Source of the DNA: Arthrobacter sp. Marseille-P9274
GTDB lineage: Bacteria; Actinomycetota; Actinomycetes; Actinomycetales; Micrococcaceae
Assembly (NCBI RefSeq): GCF_946892675.1
Contig: NZ_CAMPOV010000002.1
Span: 744,001 to 808,000 of the forward strand
Reading direction: 5' to 3'
Length of the DNA: 64,000 nucleotides
The notes under the pieces are model-generated. The model saw nothing but the letters and a program-made list of their open reading frames with translations. It did no database searches and was not told the origin of the DNA. Position numbers and translations under genes: made by a program. Shown here in pieces: positions 42,830 through 51,755 of this stretch. Position 1 is the first letter of the stretch. Each line of letters starts with the position of its first letter.

Positions 42830-43915
42830 GTGGCAGAGAACCCCATCCGGGTCGCGATCGTCGGCGTTGGCAACTGTGCGGCTTCGCTGGTGCAGGGCGT
42901 CCAGTACTACCGGGACGCCGATCCGGAGTCGACCATCCCCGGGCTGATGCATGTGCAGTTCGGCAAGTACCACGTCAATGATGTGCAGTTCGTTGCCGCG
43001 TTCGATGTGGACAGCAAGAAGGTGGGGCTGGACCTGGCCGACGCGATCGGCGCCAGCGAGAACAACACCATCAAGATTGCCGACGTCCCGGAAACCGGTG
43101 TGGAGGTCCAGCGCGGCCACACCCTGGACGGCCTGGGCAAGTACTACCGCGAAACCATCGTCGAGGCCGACGAGGACCCGGTGGACATCGTCGCAGCGCT
43201 GCGCGAGGCCAAGGCCGATGTCATGGTCTGCTACCTGCCGGTCGGCTCGGAACAGGCCGCGAAGTTCTACGCCCAGTGCGCGATCGACGCCGGCGTGGCC
43301 TTCGTGAACGCGCTGCCCGTCTTCATCGCCGGCACCAAGGAGTGGGCTGACAAGTTCACCGCCGCGGGCGTGCCGATCGTGGGCGACGACATCAAGAGCC
43401 AGATCGGCGCCACCATCACCCACCGCGTGATGGCCAAGCTGTTCGAGGACCGCGGCGTCACGCTGGACCGCACGTACCAGCTCAACGTCGGCGGCAACAT
43501 GGACTTCAAGAACATGCTCGAGCGGGACCGCCTCGAGTCCAAGAAGATCTCCAAGACCCAGGCCGTCACCTCCAACACCTCGGCCGAACTGGCCGCCGAC
43601 GACGTGCACATCGGCCCCTCCGACTACGTCGCCTGGCTGGATGACCGCAAGTGGGCGTTCGTCCGCCTCGAGGGCCGCAACTTCGGCGACGCCCCGGTCT
43701 CGCTGGAGTACAAGCTGGAGGTCTGGGACTCCCCCAACTCCGCCGGCGTGATCATCGACGCCGTGCGCGCCGCCAAGATCGCCCTGGACCGCGGCATCGG
43801 CGGACCGATCCTCTCGGCTTCCAGCTACTTCATGAAGTCGCCGCCGGAGCAGTACAACGACGACGTCGCCCGCGAGAAGGTCGAGGCCTTCATCCGCGGC
43901 GACATCGAGCGCTAG
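42830..43915 (+). CDS. ino1: Inositol-3-phosphate synthase
   Basis: A 361-residue actinobacterial-type enzyme that converts glucose-6-phosphate to myo-inositol-3-phosphate using bound NAD. Motifs: [60 protein letters not shown]. It supplies inositol for phosphatidylinositol and mycothiol. GTG start with AAGGAGA upstream. Confidence 0.97.
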   Translation: MAENPIRVAIVGVGNCAASLVQGVQYYRDADPESTIPGLMHVQFGKYHVNDVQFVAAFDVDSKKVGLDLADAIGASENNTIKIADVPETGVEVQRGHTLDGLGKYYRETIVEADEDPVDIVAALREAKADVMVCYLPVGSEQAAKFYAQCAIDAGVAFVNALPVFIAGTKEWADKFTAAGVPIVGDDIKSQIGATITHRVMAKLFEDRGVTLDRTYQLNVGGNMDFKNMLERDRLESKKISKTQAVTSNTSAELAADDVHIGPSDYVAWLDDRKWAFVRLEGRNFGDAPVSLEYKLEVWDSPNSAGVIIDAVRAAKIALDRGIGGPILSASSYFMKSPPEQYNDDVAREKVEAFIRGDIER

Positions 43916-43977
43916 CGCTTTGCGGCCTCCCACTGCTCGCAAGTTCGCAGCGGGGCCCTCGGCCGCTCGCTTATTGG

Positions 43978-44009
43978 GCCCCCGCGCCTGCCTTGGCCGA
44001 CGCGGGGGC
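43978..44009 (+). terminator. Likely ino1 terminator
   Basis: A 9-bp stem, GCCCCCGCG (43978-43986) and CGCGGGGGC (44001-44009), with a 14-base loop, lies 63 bp after the ino1 stop and is followed by TCTTCC. It ends 11 bp before the next gene's ATG. Confidence 0.55.
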
Positions 44010-44020
44010 TCTTCCGCGCC

Positions 44021-45103
44021 ATGACCCGGAACGCCCAAGCCATCCCCGCGACCAAGGTCGGACGGAACTACGCGCTGGACATCCTCCGGATCGTCAGCAT
44101 CCTCGGCGTCGTCGCCATCCACGCCTACGGGGAAATCGTCGGGGACGCCGATCTCCGCGGACAGCCGCGCTGGCTGGCCGCCGCCATCATCGACATCGCG
44201 TTCATCTGGGTGGTCCCGGTCTTCGTCATCATCTCCGGCACCCTGACGCTGGCCCCCCGCGCGCACCGCGACGGCGCCCTCGCGTTCTACCGGAAGCGGG
44301 CGTTACGCCTGCTGCCCGCGCTGGTGTTCTGGCACCTCGTCTACATCTTCGTCGGCCGCGGCCTGCTGATGGGCCAGGAGCTCGAGCCCGCTGCCATCGC
44401 CGCCGCCGCGTTCAACACAAAAATCGCGCCGCATCTGTACTTCCTCTGGCTGATCCTCGGCCTCTACCTCGTCGCCCCGCCGCTCGCCCGCTTCCTGCAG
44501 CGCGTGAGCCTCCGGACCGCGGGAGTAACGACGGCGGCAATGCTGCTTCTGTGCCTGGCCATCTTCAGCGCGCAGGCAGTCAGCATCCAGTACGATTTGG
44601 GCTGGCGCTACCCGTGGAACGCGCTGACTCAGTGGTTCCCGTACGTCGGTTACTTCATGGCCGGCTGGGTCCTCGCCCAAATCCATGTGCGCAAAAGGTA
44701 CGCCGCCCTCCTCGGAGGCGCCGCCGTCGTACTTTGCGCCTTCAACGTCTGGCACTGGATCCACCGCGACACCACGCCGCTGCTGAACGTTCTCACGCCG
44801 TCCAGCTATGTCGGCCTCGGCGTCATGGCCGCCGCCCTCGCCATCTTCACGTCGGTCTACCACCTGCTCCGCGGCTGGCACCCCCCGGCGCGCGCAGCCA
44901 AGACCATCACGGCGCTCTCCAACGCCTCCTTCGGCGTCTACCTGATGCACTACCTGATCCTGCTCTGGCTCACCTTCGTCGTCTTCGACGGCGCCGACCC
45001 CACCCTCGCCCTCGTCACCCTCAAATTCGCCATCGCCGCCCTCGGCTCCTTCGCCCTCTCCCTCGCCGCCCTCCGCATCCCCCTGGCCCGCTCCCTCGTG
45101 TAG
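44021..45103 (+). CDS. Acyltransferase 3 family membrane protein
   Basis: A 360-residue multi-pass protein: NYALDILRIVSILGVVAIHA contains the conserved His of helix 1, and FYRKRALRLLPALVFWHLVY the conserved Arg loop. Ten or so helices follow. Such enzymes O-acetylate or otherwise acylate wall or surface glycans from outside. No clear Shine-Dalgarno; the start is supported by the N-terminal match. Substrate unknown. Confidence 0.92.
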   Translation: MTRNAQAIPATKVGRNYALDILRIVSILGVVAIHAYGEIVGDADLRGQPRWLAAAIIDIAFIWVVPVFVIISGTLTLAPRAHRDGALAFYRKRALRLLPALVFWHLVYIFVGRGLLMGQELEPAAIAAAAFNTKIAPHLYFLWLILGLYLVAPPLARFLQRVSLRTAGVTTAAMLLLCLAIFSAQAVSIQYDLGWRYPWNALTQWFPYVGYFMAGWVLAQIHVRKRYAALLGGAAVVLCAFNVWHWIHRDTTPLLNVLTPSSYVGLGVMAAALAIFTSVYHLLRGWHPPARAAKTITALSNASFGVYLMHYLILLWLTFVVFDGADPTLALVTLKFAIAALGSFALSLAALRIPLARSLV

Positions 45104-45153
45104 CGCGAACCGCTTTCAGGGCAGCCTGGAGGGACGCTCGCTAAAATAGTCCA

Positions 45154-46371
45154 ATGGGGACTGGAGAGACTGTGCAAGTGGCGGCGGGTGGAACGCCTGC
45201 CGGACTGGCCGGACAGTCTGCCGGACTGGCCGGACAGTCTGTATATCTGGACTACAACGCCACCACGCCCGTGGATCCGCGTGTCCTGGAGATTATGCTC
45301 CCGTATCTGGACACGCACTTCGGCAATCCATCCAGCGCCCACTCCTTTGGGCTCAAGCCCCACGCCGCCCTGGCGCGGGCCCGTGCACAGGTGGCGGCTT
45401 TGATTGGTGCCGCGCCGGCGGAGATCCTGTTCACCGGCAGCGGTTCCGAGGCCGATGCGACCGCGATTCGCGGAGTGGCCACCGCGGCCATCCGCAGCGG
45501 GGTGGGGCGGCCCCACGTTATCGCCCAGGCCACCGAACACCCTGCCGTTCTGGCAGCCTGCGACTATGTCCGGGACCATCACGGGGCGGAGGTGACCGTG
45601 CTGGGCGTAGACGCCCGGGGGCTGGTCGATCCCCGGGATCTGGCGGCGGCCCTTCGCCCGGAGACCGTGCTGGTGTCGATCATGCTCGCCAATAATGAGA
45701 CGGGTGTTCTCCAGCCGATAGCAGAACTGGCAGGCATCACCCGCGGCCACGGTGCCTTGTTCCACACGGACGCTGCCCAGGCCGTCGGCAAGATCCCAGT
45801 GAACGTCACCGAGCTCGGGGTGGATCTGCTGACCCTTGTGGGCCACAAGTTCTATGCTCCCAAGGGCGTCGGTGCCCTCTACGTCCGCGAGGGAGTGGCG
45901 CTGGAGGCACTCATCGGCGGGGGCGGCCAGGAGCAGGGGCGGCGGGCCGGAACCGAGAATGTCCCGTACGCCGTCGCCCTCGGAGCAGCCGCGGAACTGG
46001 CAGCGGCCGATCTGGCAGCCGGCTCCGCTGACAGACTGGCGGAGTTGCGGGACCGGCTGCAGCGGGAACTCCAGATGCGGCTGCCCGGGCGGGCTCACGC
46101 CAACGGCTCGGGCGCCCCGCGGCTGCCCCAGACCCTGAACATCAGCATCGATGGAACGCTCGGCCATGCAGTGCTGTCCGCGTGCCCGAATCTTGCGGCG
46201 TCGACCGGCTCGGCCTGCCACGCCGGCACGCACCGTCCCTCCCCGGTGCTCGCCGCTATGGGGGTGGATGAGGAGCGGGGGCTGGCGGCCGTGCGCCTGA
46301 CCCTGGGCCCGTGGAGCACCGAGGCCGATGTCCTCACCGCGGCCAAAGCAATCATCGAGGCTGCCGGGTAA
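45154..46371 (+). CDS. Cysteine desulfurase (NifS/IscS-like)
   Basis: A 405-residue PLP enzyme: VYLDYNATTPVDPRVLEIML, AQATEHPAVLAACDYV, FHTDAAQAVGKI, the PLP Lys in LVGHKFYAPKGVGALYV, and the catalytic Cys in STGSACHAGTHRPSPVL. It takes sulfur (or selenium) from cysteine as a persulfide. No isc, suf or sel genes are near. The N-terminal 29 residues include a tandem AGLAGQS repeat. Its 3' end overlaps the convergent MFS gene by 20 bp. Confidence 0.93.
   Translation: MGTGETVQVAAGGTPAGLAGQSAGLAGQSVYLDYNATTPVDPRVLEIMLPYLDTHFGNPSSAHSFGLKPHAALARARAQVAALIGAAPAEILFTGSGSEADATAIRGVATAAIRSGVGRPHVIAQATEHPAVLAACDYVRDHHGAEVTVLGVDARGLVDPRDLAAALRPETVLVSIMLANNETGVLQPIAELAGITRGHGALFHTDAAQAVGKIPVNVTELGVDLLTLVGHKFYAPKGVGALYVREGVALEALIGGGGQEQGRRAGTENVPYAVALGAAAELAAADLAAGSADRLAELRDRLQRELQMRLPGRAHANGSGAPRLPQTLNISIDGTLGHAVLSACPNLAASTGSACHAGTHRPSPVLAAMGVDEERGLAAVRLTLGPWSTEADVLTAAKAIIEAAG
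45198..45239 (+). repeat. 21-bp tandem duplication inside the cysteine desulfurase gene
   Basis: TGCCGGACTGGCCGGACAGT plus C occurs twice in a row with no mismatch. It adds seven residues (AGLAGQS) in the N-terminal lead before the conserved fold, so it should not harm the enzyme. Perfect identity implies a recent event. Confidence 0.85.
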
Positions 46372-47734
46372 GTCCCTGCCTGGCGTCGCGTACGGCCTTG
46401 TCTTCTTCTTCGAAGGACTTCCTGGAGGTTTCCGGCATGAGGAAGGTTGCGATGAGCGCAACGGCCGCGATGACGGTGAGATAGATGGCGGGTGCCAGTT
46501 TGTTGTTGGTGAGGGAGATCAGGAAGGTTGCCACGAATGGTGCTGTGCCACCGAAGATTGCGTAGCTGACGTTGTAGGTGACCGCGGATGAGGTGTATCG
46601 CACGGCGGTCGGGAAGGCCTCGCTGAGCAGCACGGCAGTGACGACGTTGGCGGTGACGGCTCCGACGGCGAGCAGCAGCTGGCCGCCCAAGGCGTTGGCG
46701 AAGCTTCCGCCGCCGGCCAGCAGGTATGCAGGTATTGCCAATCCGCCGAGCAGCACTGAGGAAGCGAACATGGTGCGGCGGCGCCCTACCTTGTCGCAGA
46801 TGCGGCCGATGAACGGGGCGATGACGGCTGCGAATGTCAGTGCCAGGACGTTGCTCATCAGCACCAGTTCCGAGGGAAGTCCGACGACTTCGCCGAGGAA
46901 GGTGGTCATGTAGGTGGAGAACGTGTAGAAGGACAATGCGGTGAGGCTGATGTAGCCGGTGAGGATGGCCATCGGCTTCCACTGCTTCCGCAGTGTGGTG
47001 CTCAGCGGAGTATGCGTGGCGGCGGAGCTTTCGGATACCTCTTTGAACAGCGGGCTTTCGTCGAGTTTGCGTCGGATATAGAAGGCGATGAGTCCCATCG
47101 GGGCTGCGACGAGGAACGGAATGCGCCAACCCCAGCTGTCCATCGCCGCTGCCGGGAGGTTGGCGGTGAGCAGGTAGCAGAGCAGTGCCGCTCCTGCGAA
47201 GGAGGCAAAGGTTGATGCCGGCATCCAGCTGCTGTGGCGGGAGCGTTCATTCTGCGGTGAGTGTTCGATGACGTAGGTCACGGCACCCGCGTATTCGCCG
47301 CCAGCCGACAGGCCCTGCAGGCTGCGCGCCAAGGTCAGCAGGACCGCGGCCCAGATCCCGATTGTTTCGTAGGCGGGGAGCAGGCCGATGCTCATCGTGG
47401 CTCCGGACATGAGCAGTACGGTCAGGGCCAGGACTCGTTTGCGACCGATCCGGTCGCCGAGCATGCCGAAGAATGCACCCCCGATGGGCCGCAGGGCGAA
47501 GGCGACGGCGAAGACTGCGAATGTTTGCAGGAGCGCGACCACGGTGTCGCCCTCCGGGAAGAATGTCCTGGCGATGATGGGGGCCAGGAAGCCGTAGACG
47601 GCAAAGTCGAACCATTCGACGACAGTGCCGGCGGAGGCAGCGAAGGTCACTTTCCGCAGCGTGGCACGGGAGACGTTGGCCGTCCCTGCTGCGGAGGCCG
47701 AATAGGAAGTTGACGGGTTGTGGTCCAGTTGCAT
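46352..47734 (-). CDS. MFS metabolite:proton symporter (ProP/ShiA-like)
   Basis: A 460-residue, 12-helix carrier of the metabolite:H+ symporter group: AGTVVEWFDFAVYGFLAPII, FGMLGDRIGRKRVLALTVLL, GEYAGAVTYVIEHSP, and GRICDKVGRRRTMFASSVLL. These carriers import polar compounds such as shikimate, betaine or hydantoins. A TTGCT-N5-AGCAA operator lies upstream, shared with the iclR gene, so import of N-methylhydantoin or creatinine is plausible. GGGAG precedes the ATG at 47734. Confidence 0.92.
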   Translation of the reverse strand: MQLDHNPSTSYSASAAGTANVSRATLRKVTFAASAGTVVEWFDFAVYGFLAPIIARTFFPEGDTVVALLQTFAVFAVAFALRPIGGAFFGMLGDRIGRKRVLALTVLLMSGATMSIGLLPAYETIGIWAAVLLTLARSLQGLSAGGEYAGAVTYVIEHSPQNERSRHSSWMPASTFASFAGAALLCYLLTANLPAAAMDSWGWRIPFLVAAPMGLIAFYIRRKLDESPLFKEVSESSAATHTPLSTTLRKQWKPMAILTGYISLTALSFYTFSTYMTTFLGEVVGLPSELVLMSNVLALTFAAVIAPFIGRICDKVGRRRTMFASSVLLGGLAIPAYLLAGGGSFANALGGQLLLAVGAVTANVVTAVLLSEAFPTAVRYTSSAVTYNVSYAIFGGTAPFVATFLISLTNNKLAPAIYLTVIAAVALIATFLMPETSRKSFEEEDKAVRDARQGLTRQPR

Positions 47735-47895
47735 AGCTGCTCCCGATAGGAGGTGCCTTGCCGGCACCCGGCTTTGTAGACAGGACAAATCTGCGGACAA
47801 TGGGCGTCGGCTGTAACTTTGGCTGTGCCCGATTGAGAGTGGCATTTCGCCTGAGGCTGTACACCCACTCTCTGGTTGCTTTTGCATCAATTTAG

Positions 47896-47910
47896 TTGCT
47901 TGAACAGCAA
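47896..47910. promoter_or_regulatory. IclR-type operator copy 1
   Basis: TTGCTTGAACAGCAA fits TTGCT-N5-AGCAA. It lies between the divergent MFS and iclR genes. The same palindrome with other centres occurs at 50915-50929 and 51756-51770, in front of the amidase and hydantoinase genes. Confidence 0.75.
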
Positions 47911-48107
47911 CAGACAACAGTTTTTCTTCGTTTTTTCGGTATTCAGTTCGTGGCGGGGTGTAGGTGCTGCACACCGGCTCGGGCACCGCTCTGAGGTGGC
48001 ACCCGCTTGGCGACTGCCGGTTGCGGGATCTTCCGCATCAGCACCCGGGCTGAAGCATATGATGGCCAGAAGAGTGGCGGGAGGTCACGCCAGGCGAAAG
48101 GATGCAG

Positions 48108-48905
48108 ATGGCAGGCAGGCCGAGGCAGGACAACGGGCAGGTGCAGGGAGCTGCGGCTTCGCTGCTGAACGGGCTTGCTGTGTTGGAAGCCTTTTCCGTC
48201 CAAAAGCCGGTCCTGGGTGTGACCGAGGTCGCTCAGCGCGTGGGCCTCCACAAGAGCACGGTGTCTCGCATTCTCGGTGGCCTAACCGACGCCGGCTATG
48301 TCCAGCGGGATGAGGAGACAGGCCGGTACCGGCTCGGACTGGGCCTCATTGCGCTGTCCGGCCCTTTGCTGGCGGATCTGGATGTCCGCCGTGCTGCGGT
48401 TCCGTATCTGGAGGACTTGACCGAAAGCACCGAGGAGACCAGCGCAATCTCGGTCTGGAATGGCCATGAGGCCATCGTCGTGGAGCAGGTTGCCAGCCCG
48501 TACCAGGTCAAACACACTGCCGCGATCGGAACCCGGTACAACAAGTTCGAGAGTTCCTCGGTGCGGGTCTTCCTGGCGGAGCTGGCCCCGGCCCTCGCGA
48601 CCGAACTGATCGAGTCCGGACGGATTGTACGCACCGCAGGAGACGGCCTGCCGTTGGATCACACGACCCACCTGCAGGAAGTCGCCCGCCAGGCCTACGC
48701 CGTCAATGACGGTTCGACTACCGAGGAGGAGTTCGGGGTCTCCGCTCCGGTGCGCGATTACCGGGGCAAGGTGGTTGGCTGCATTACGATATCCGCGCCC
48801 CGGTCCCGCGTGCACAAGAACGGCACCGGGGACGCTCTGGTCCAAGCCGTGCAACATGCTGCCTCGGAGGTGTCCATCCGCCTGGGCTGGTCGGCCGCTA
48901 GCTGA
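48108..48905 (+). CDS. IclR family transcriptional regulator
   Basis: A 265-residue regulator: winged helix (LLNGLAVLEAFSVQKPVLGV, then HKSTVSRILGGLTDAGYVQR) and a C-terminal ligand-binding domain ending VRDYRGKVVGCITISAPRSR. AAAGGA six bases upstream supports ATG at 48108. It is about two-thirds identical by eye to the second iclR gene that converges with it. It probably binds the TTGCT-N5-AGCAA palindromes. Confidence 0.94.
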   Translation: MAGRPRQDNGQVQGAAASLLNGLAVLEAFSVQKPVLGVTEVAQRVGLHKSTVSRILGGLTDAGYVQRDEETGRYRLGLGLIALSGPLLADLDVRRAAVPYLEDLTESTEETSAISVWNGHEAIVVEQVASPYQVKHTAAIGTRYNKFESSSVRVFLAELAPALATELIESGRIVRTAGDGLPLDHTTHLQEVARQAYAVNDGSTTEEEFGVSAPVRDYRGKVVGCITISAPRSRVHKNGTGDALVQAVQHAASEVSIRLGWSAAS

Positions 48906-48999
48906 GGCGCGGAAAGCGGCCGCGCCTGACCTCCCATCCTCGCGGTTGATCCGGCCGGCAAAGGGGAAGGACCTCCTGCCCGGGCCTCCTTCGCGGACT

Positions 49000-49875
49000 T
49001 CACCGCCCACTGGTTGCGGGAAGCAGTGGCGCGGCACGCTTCGCCCGAGGATCCGTCATAACGGGCGGCGCACCGGATGTGTTTTCCGCCGGCCAACTGC
49101 CCAGCCGGGCGGACACACGGTCGGCGGCCCGAAGCACCGCATCGCGCAGAATCGACTGGCTCTGCTGGTATTGCACTCGGGATCGGGGCGCGCTGACCGT
49201 GATGCAACCTACGACCGCCCGGTAGTCCCGCACGGGTGCGGAGACGCCGTATTCCTCGAACGTGGTCTCGCCGTCGTTGACAGCGAACCCGTGATTCCGC
49301 ACAGCGGCAAGCTGCTCATGGACCAGGTCCTCGAGACCTCGATAGCCGTCCCGCACCACCGTCCGGCCGGCCAGCAGCCGGTCCGTCTCCTCGGTCGGCA
49401 GCTCGGCGAGGAACACGCGCACCGAGGAGCTGGCGAACTTGTTGTAGCGCGTGCCGATCGCCGCACTGTGCTTGACCTGGTGCGGACTGGCCGTCTGTTC
49501 CACGACGATCGCGTTGGTGCCGTTCCAGATGGCGATCGCGGCCGTCTCCCCCGTGGCTTCTGTTAGTTCTTCGAGGTGCGGCAGCGCCGCCCGCCGGACG
49601 TCGAGCTCGGCCAGCAGCGGTCCGGCCAGGCCGATCATCCCGAGCCCGAGCCGGTACCGTCCCGTCTCGTCGTCGCGCTGGACGTATCCGGCTTCGGTTA
49701 GGCCGGTGAGCATCCGGGAGACGGTGCTCTTGTGCAGGCCGACAAGCTCGGAAATCTCCGTGACGCCCAGGAGCGATCGCTTGGCGACGGAGAAGGCCTC
49801 GAGGACCGCAAGACCGTTGAGCAGCGATGCTGCCGCCCCCTGCGGTTTGTCAGTAGTGGTTTGTGGGTCCAGCAT
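49000..49875 (-). CDS. IclR family transcriptional regulator, second copy
   Basis: A 291-residue paralogue (AAASLLNGLAVLEAFSVAKR, HKSTVSRMLTGLTEAGYVQR, VRDYRAVVGCITVSAPRSRV). ATG at 49875 has GGGAGGGAG upstream. The last 28 residues (after RLGSWPAE) extend past the normal family end and look like read-through of former non-coding sequence. Directly upstream is a relic of an N-carbamoylsarcosine amidase gene, showing that an amidase-iclR pair once stood here. Confidence 0.92.
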   Translation of the reverse strand: MLDPQTTTDKPQGAAASLLNGLAVLEAFSVAKRSLLGVTEISELVGLHKSTVSRMLTGLTEAGYVQRDDETGRYRLGLGMIGLAGPLLAELDVRRAALPHLEELTEATGETAAIAIWNGTNAIVVEQTASPHQVKHSAAIGTRYNKFASSSVRVFLAELPTEETDRLLAGRTVVRDGYRGLEDLVHEQLAAVRNHGFAVNDGETTFEEYGVSAPVRDYRAVVGCITVSAPRSRVQYQQSQSILRDAVLRAADRVSARLGSWPAENTSGAPPVMTDPRAKRAAPLLPATSGR

Positions 49876-49980
49876 GGGTTCTCCCTCCCAGGTGCCAAGT
49901 GCAGCCACCGACAGCAGCCGTCGTACGGTGCGCCCGCCCCGTCCCAGGAAGCCGGGACCGCCGCCCTCCGCGGGCAGAGC

Positions 49981-50046
49981 CACGACGTCACCGAACTTGG
50001 AGTCCATGTCGAACAGGTTCCAGGACACCACGCCCGGCACCCGCTG
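49981..50046 (-). pseudogene. Relic of a second N-carbamoylsarcosine amidase gene (C-terminal part)
   Basis: The minus strand reads QRVPGVVSWNLFDMDSKFGDV, matching DRVPGVVQWNLYDIDNKFGDV of the intact amidase (17 of 21). Nothing upstream or downstream of these 22 codons matches. The 5' edge coincides with a 10-bp inverted repeat. Confidence 0.85.
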
Positions 50047-50058
50047 AGGGGTGCCGGG
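50033..50058. repeat. 10-bp inverted repeat at the amidase relic boundary
   Basis: CCCGGCACCC (50033-50042) and GGGTGCCGGG (50049-50058), loop GCTGAG. The half inside the relic encodes its first codons (VPG). It may serve as the terminator of the intact amidase gene 59 bp away, though no T tract follows. Confidence 0.7.
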
Positions 50059-50116
50059 CTGTCGCCGGGTCGGCCTGGGAATGCCGGCCCGCGGGACTGC
50101 GACAGTACGGTGTGGC

Positions 50117-50887
50117 TCAGGCCGGATCCGCGGGGGCCTGGACCTCGGGCTGGGGATCCGAGAGGGTCTTCGGGACCGTGTCCTCGAACTGGGGGAGGCC
50201 GTTCAGGTACTCCACCACCGCATCCGTGGACTCCACGTCACCGAACTTGTTGTCGATGTCGTAGAGGTTCCACTGCACGACGCCCGGGACACGGTCGCCG
50301 ATGGTCTCCCTGGGGATGATCGGGCGGAAGCCCTTCGCGATCGCGTCCTCGACGGTGTGGCGCACGCACCCGGCCGCGGTCGCACCGGTCACGATCAGGG
50401 TGTCGATGCGGTTGGAGGTCAGGAAGAGCTCGAGGTTCGTCCCCGGGAACGCCGAGGCGCGGTTCTTCTCGATCACGACCTCTCCGTCTGCGGGCGCGAT
50501 GCGGTCATCGATCTGCGCCCAGTAGGAATCCGCCGGAAGGGTCTCCGTGGGGATCTTCGAGTACCACAGGCCCATGTCGTTCGTGCCGGATGTGGCGTCG
50601 CGGTTGCGGTACACGTTCGTGGTGTAGAACACCGGGACGCCCTTGGCGCGGGCAGCCTCGTTGATCCGCTGGACGTTGGGGATGATCTCCTCCATGCCCG
50701 GGCAGCTGAACGGGTGGCCCGGACGGGTCCAGGCGTTCGCGAGGTCGATGTGAATGACGGCGGGGCGGTTGCCATAGCCGATCCGGCGCTTGAAGCCGCG
50801 CTCGTTGTAGATGCCCGTGCCGGCTTCGAACGCCTCCTCCAGCACTGCTGCAAGACGGGCTTCGATGTCGTTGGTCGTAACTGTCAT
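50117..50887 (-). CDS. N-carbamoylsarcosine amidase (isochorismatase superfamily)
   Basis: A 256-residue cysteine hydrolase that converts N-carbamoylsarcosine to sarcosine, CO2 and ammonia. The catalytic triad is visible: D48 in IHIDLANAW, K141 in IEKNRASAF and C174 in TGATAAGCVRHT. These sit three positions earlier than D51/K144/C177 of the Arthrobacter enzyme (crystal structure known), and the whole sequence is, from memory, nearly the same. GGAGAGA precedes the ATG at 50887. A TTGCT-N5-AGCAA site lies 28 bp upstream. With the hydantoinase downstream it forms the N-methylhydantoin branch of creatinine breakdown. Confidence 0.93.
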   Translation of the reverse strand: MTVTTNDIEARLAAVLEEAFEAGTGIYNERGFKRRIGYGNRPAVIHIDLANAWTRPGHPFSCPGMEEIIPNVQRINEAARAKGVPVFYTTNVYRNRDATSGTNDMGLWYSKIPTETLPADSYWAQIDDRIAPADGEVVIEKNRASAFPGTNLELFLTSNRIDTLIVTGATAAGCVRHTVEDAIAKGFRPIIPRETIGDRVPGVVQWNLYDIDNKFGDVESTDAVVEYLNGLPQFEDTVPKTLSDPQPEVQAPADPA

Positions 50888-50914
50888 GACTCTCTCCACT
50901 CTCACGGTAAAACG

Positions 50915-50929
50915 TTGCTAAGCGAGCAA
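50915..50929. promoter_or_regulatory. IclR-type operator copy 2
   Basis: TTGCTAAGCGAGCAA fits TTGCT-N5-AGCAA; one more flanking base pair (G/C) extends the arms. It is centred 35 bp before the amidase ATG, where it would block or assist RNA polymerase. An extra TTGCT half site follows at about 50935. Confidence 0.75.
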
Positions 50930-51118
50930 CTTGGTTGCTGTGTTGACTACAGTAGCGCACGGCCCGGCGCAGCACCAGAGCTTCGCCGAATCTGTTTGTC
51001 CCGGACCAACGGCTCGGGTCGGGGCGGGCATCGGCAAGTGCGTCAGGTTCCGACTCGTCGGTCAGGCTGGCAACAGTCCTGGGCGGCGGGCTGTACGCGG
51101 TCGCCGGCCTGTCCGCCA

Positions 51119-51363
51119 ACCGCCCCGGTAGTCCCGCACGGGCGCCGAGACGCCGCACTCCTGGCCGTCGTTGACGGCAAACCCTTGATCCCTCACGTCG
51201 GCGAGCTGTTGGTGGGTCGGGTCCTCGAGGCCCCGATAACCGTCTCGCACGACGTCCGGCCGGCTAGCAGCGGTCCGGCCAGACCGATCATCCCGAGCCC
51301 GAGCCGGTATCGCCTCGTCCCTTCATCGCGTTGGACGTATCCGGCTTCGGTCAGCCCGGTGCG
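51119..51363 (-). pseudogene. Decayed third iclR copy
   Basis: The minus strand reads GLTEAGYVQRDEGTRRYRLG, GMIGLAGPLLAGRT, then after a 1-base loss continues in another frame as VVRDGYRGLED and GVSAPVRDYRG. Compared with the intact second iclR it lacks the N-terminal half, an internal 240 bp, and a few codons. The internal loss lies between two CTGCTGGCCG copies (49608-49617 and 49368-49377 in the intact gene). Confidence 0.88.
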
Positions 51364-51400
51364 TCGCCGGCTGCAGCGATCAGACCACGGGGCCCTTGGC

Positions 51401-51532
51401 AACAACGCCCGGGAGGCGGTCGCCCACGGCTTCCTTGACGATGATCGGCCGACTGGGGGCGATGCGGTCGTCAATCTTCACGGCGTCCGAGTTGTGTTCC
51501 GGAGTCTCGACCGAGGTTTTCTGGGACCACGG
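51401..51532 (-). pseudogene. Decayed third N-carbamoylsarcosine amidase copy
   Basis: The minus strand reads ...DAVKIDDRIAPSRPIIVKEA then VGDRLPGVV, matching QIDDRIAP and RPIIPRETIGDRVPGVV of the intact amidase with the part between (including the catalytic Lys and Cys) deleted. A weaker match extends upstream through a W-x-x-K...ET stretch of equal length. It is followed by the iclR relic, so order is as in a functional pair. The 51533-51949 interval holds only the operator and a long leader. Confidence 0.82.
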
Positions 51533-51755
51533 GTTCTGACGGATCGCCAACCGTCCCGGATCGCCGGGACAAACACCTCGGCTCGCCGTACGGTGCTCGA
51601 TCCGACCTGCCCAACCGAACGCGCGGGCAAGACGGAATCCGCGAGAACGTGGGCGACCGGCTCCCCAATCGGACACGGAGCCCGGCCTGCCCACTGGAGC
51701 GGGCCGCAAAAAAGACACGTAATAACCATTGCGTGTTGTTGCTAGGGGAACTAAA

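Noticed and set aside
50051-51745. Plus-strand 564-codon frame across the amidase and relics
   Set aside because: It is antisense to the intact amidase and to recognisable relic reading frames, with no family match.
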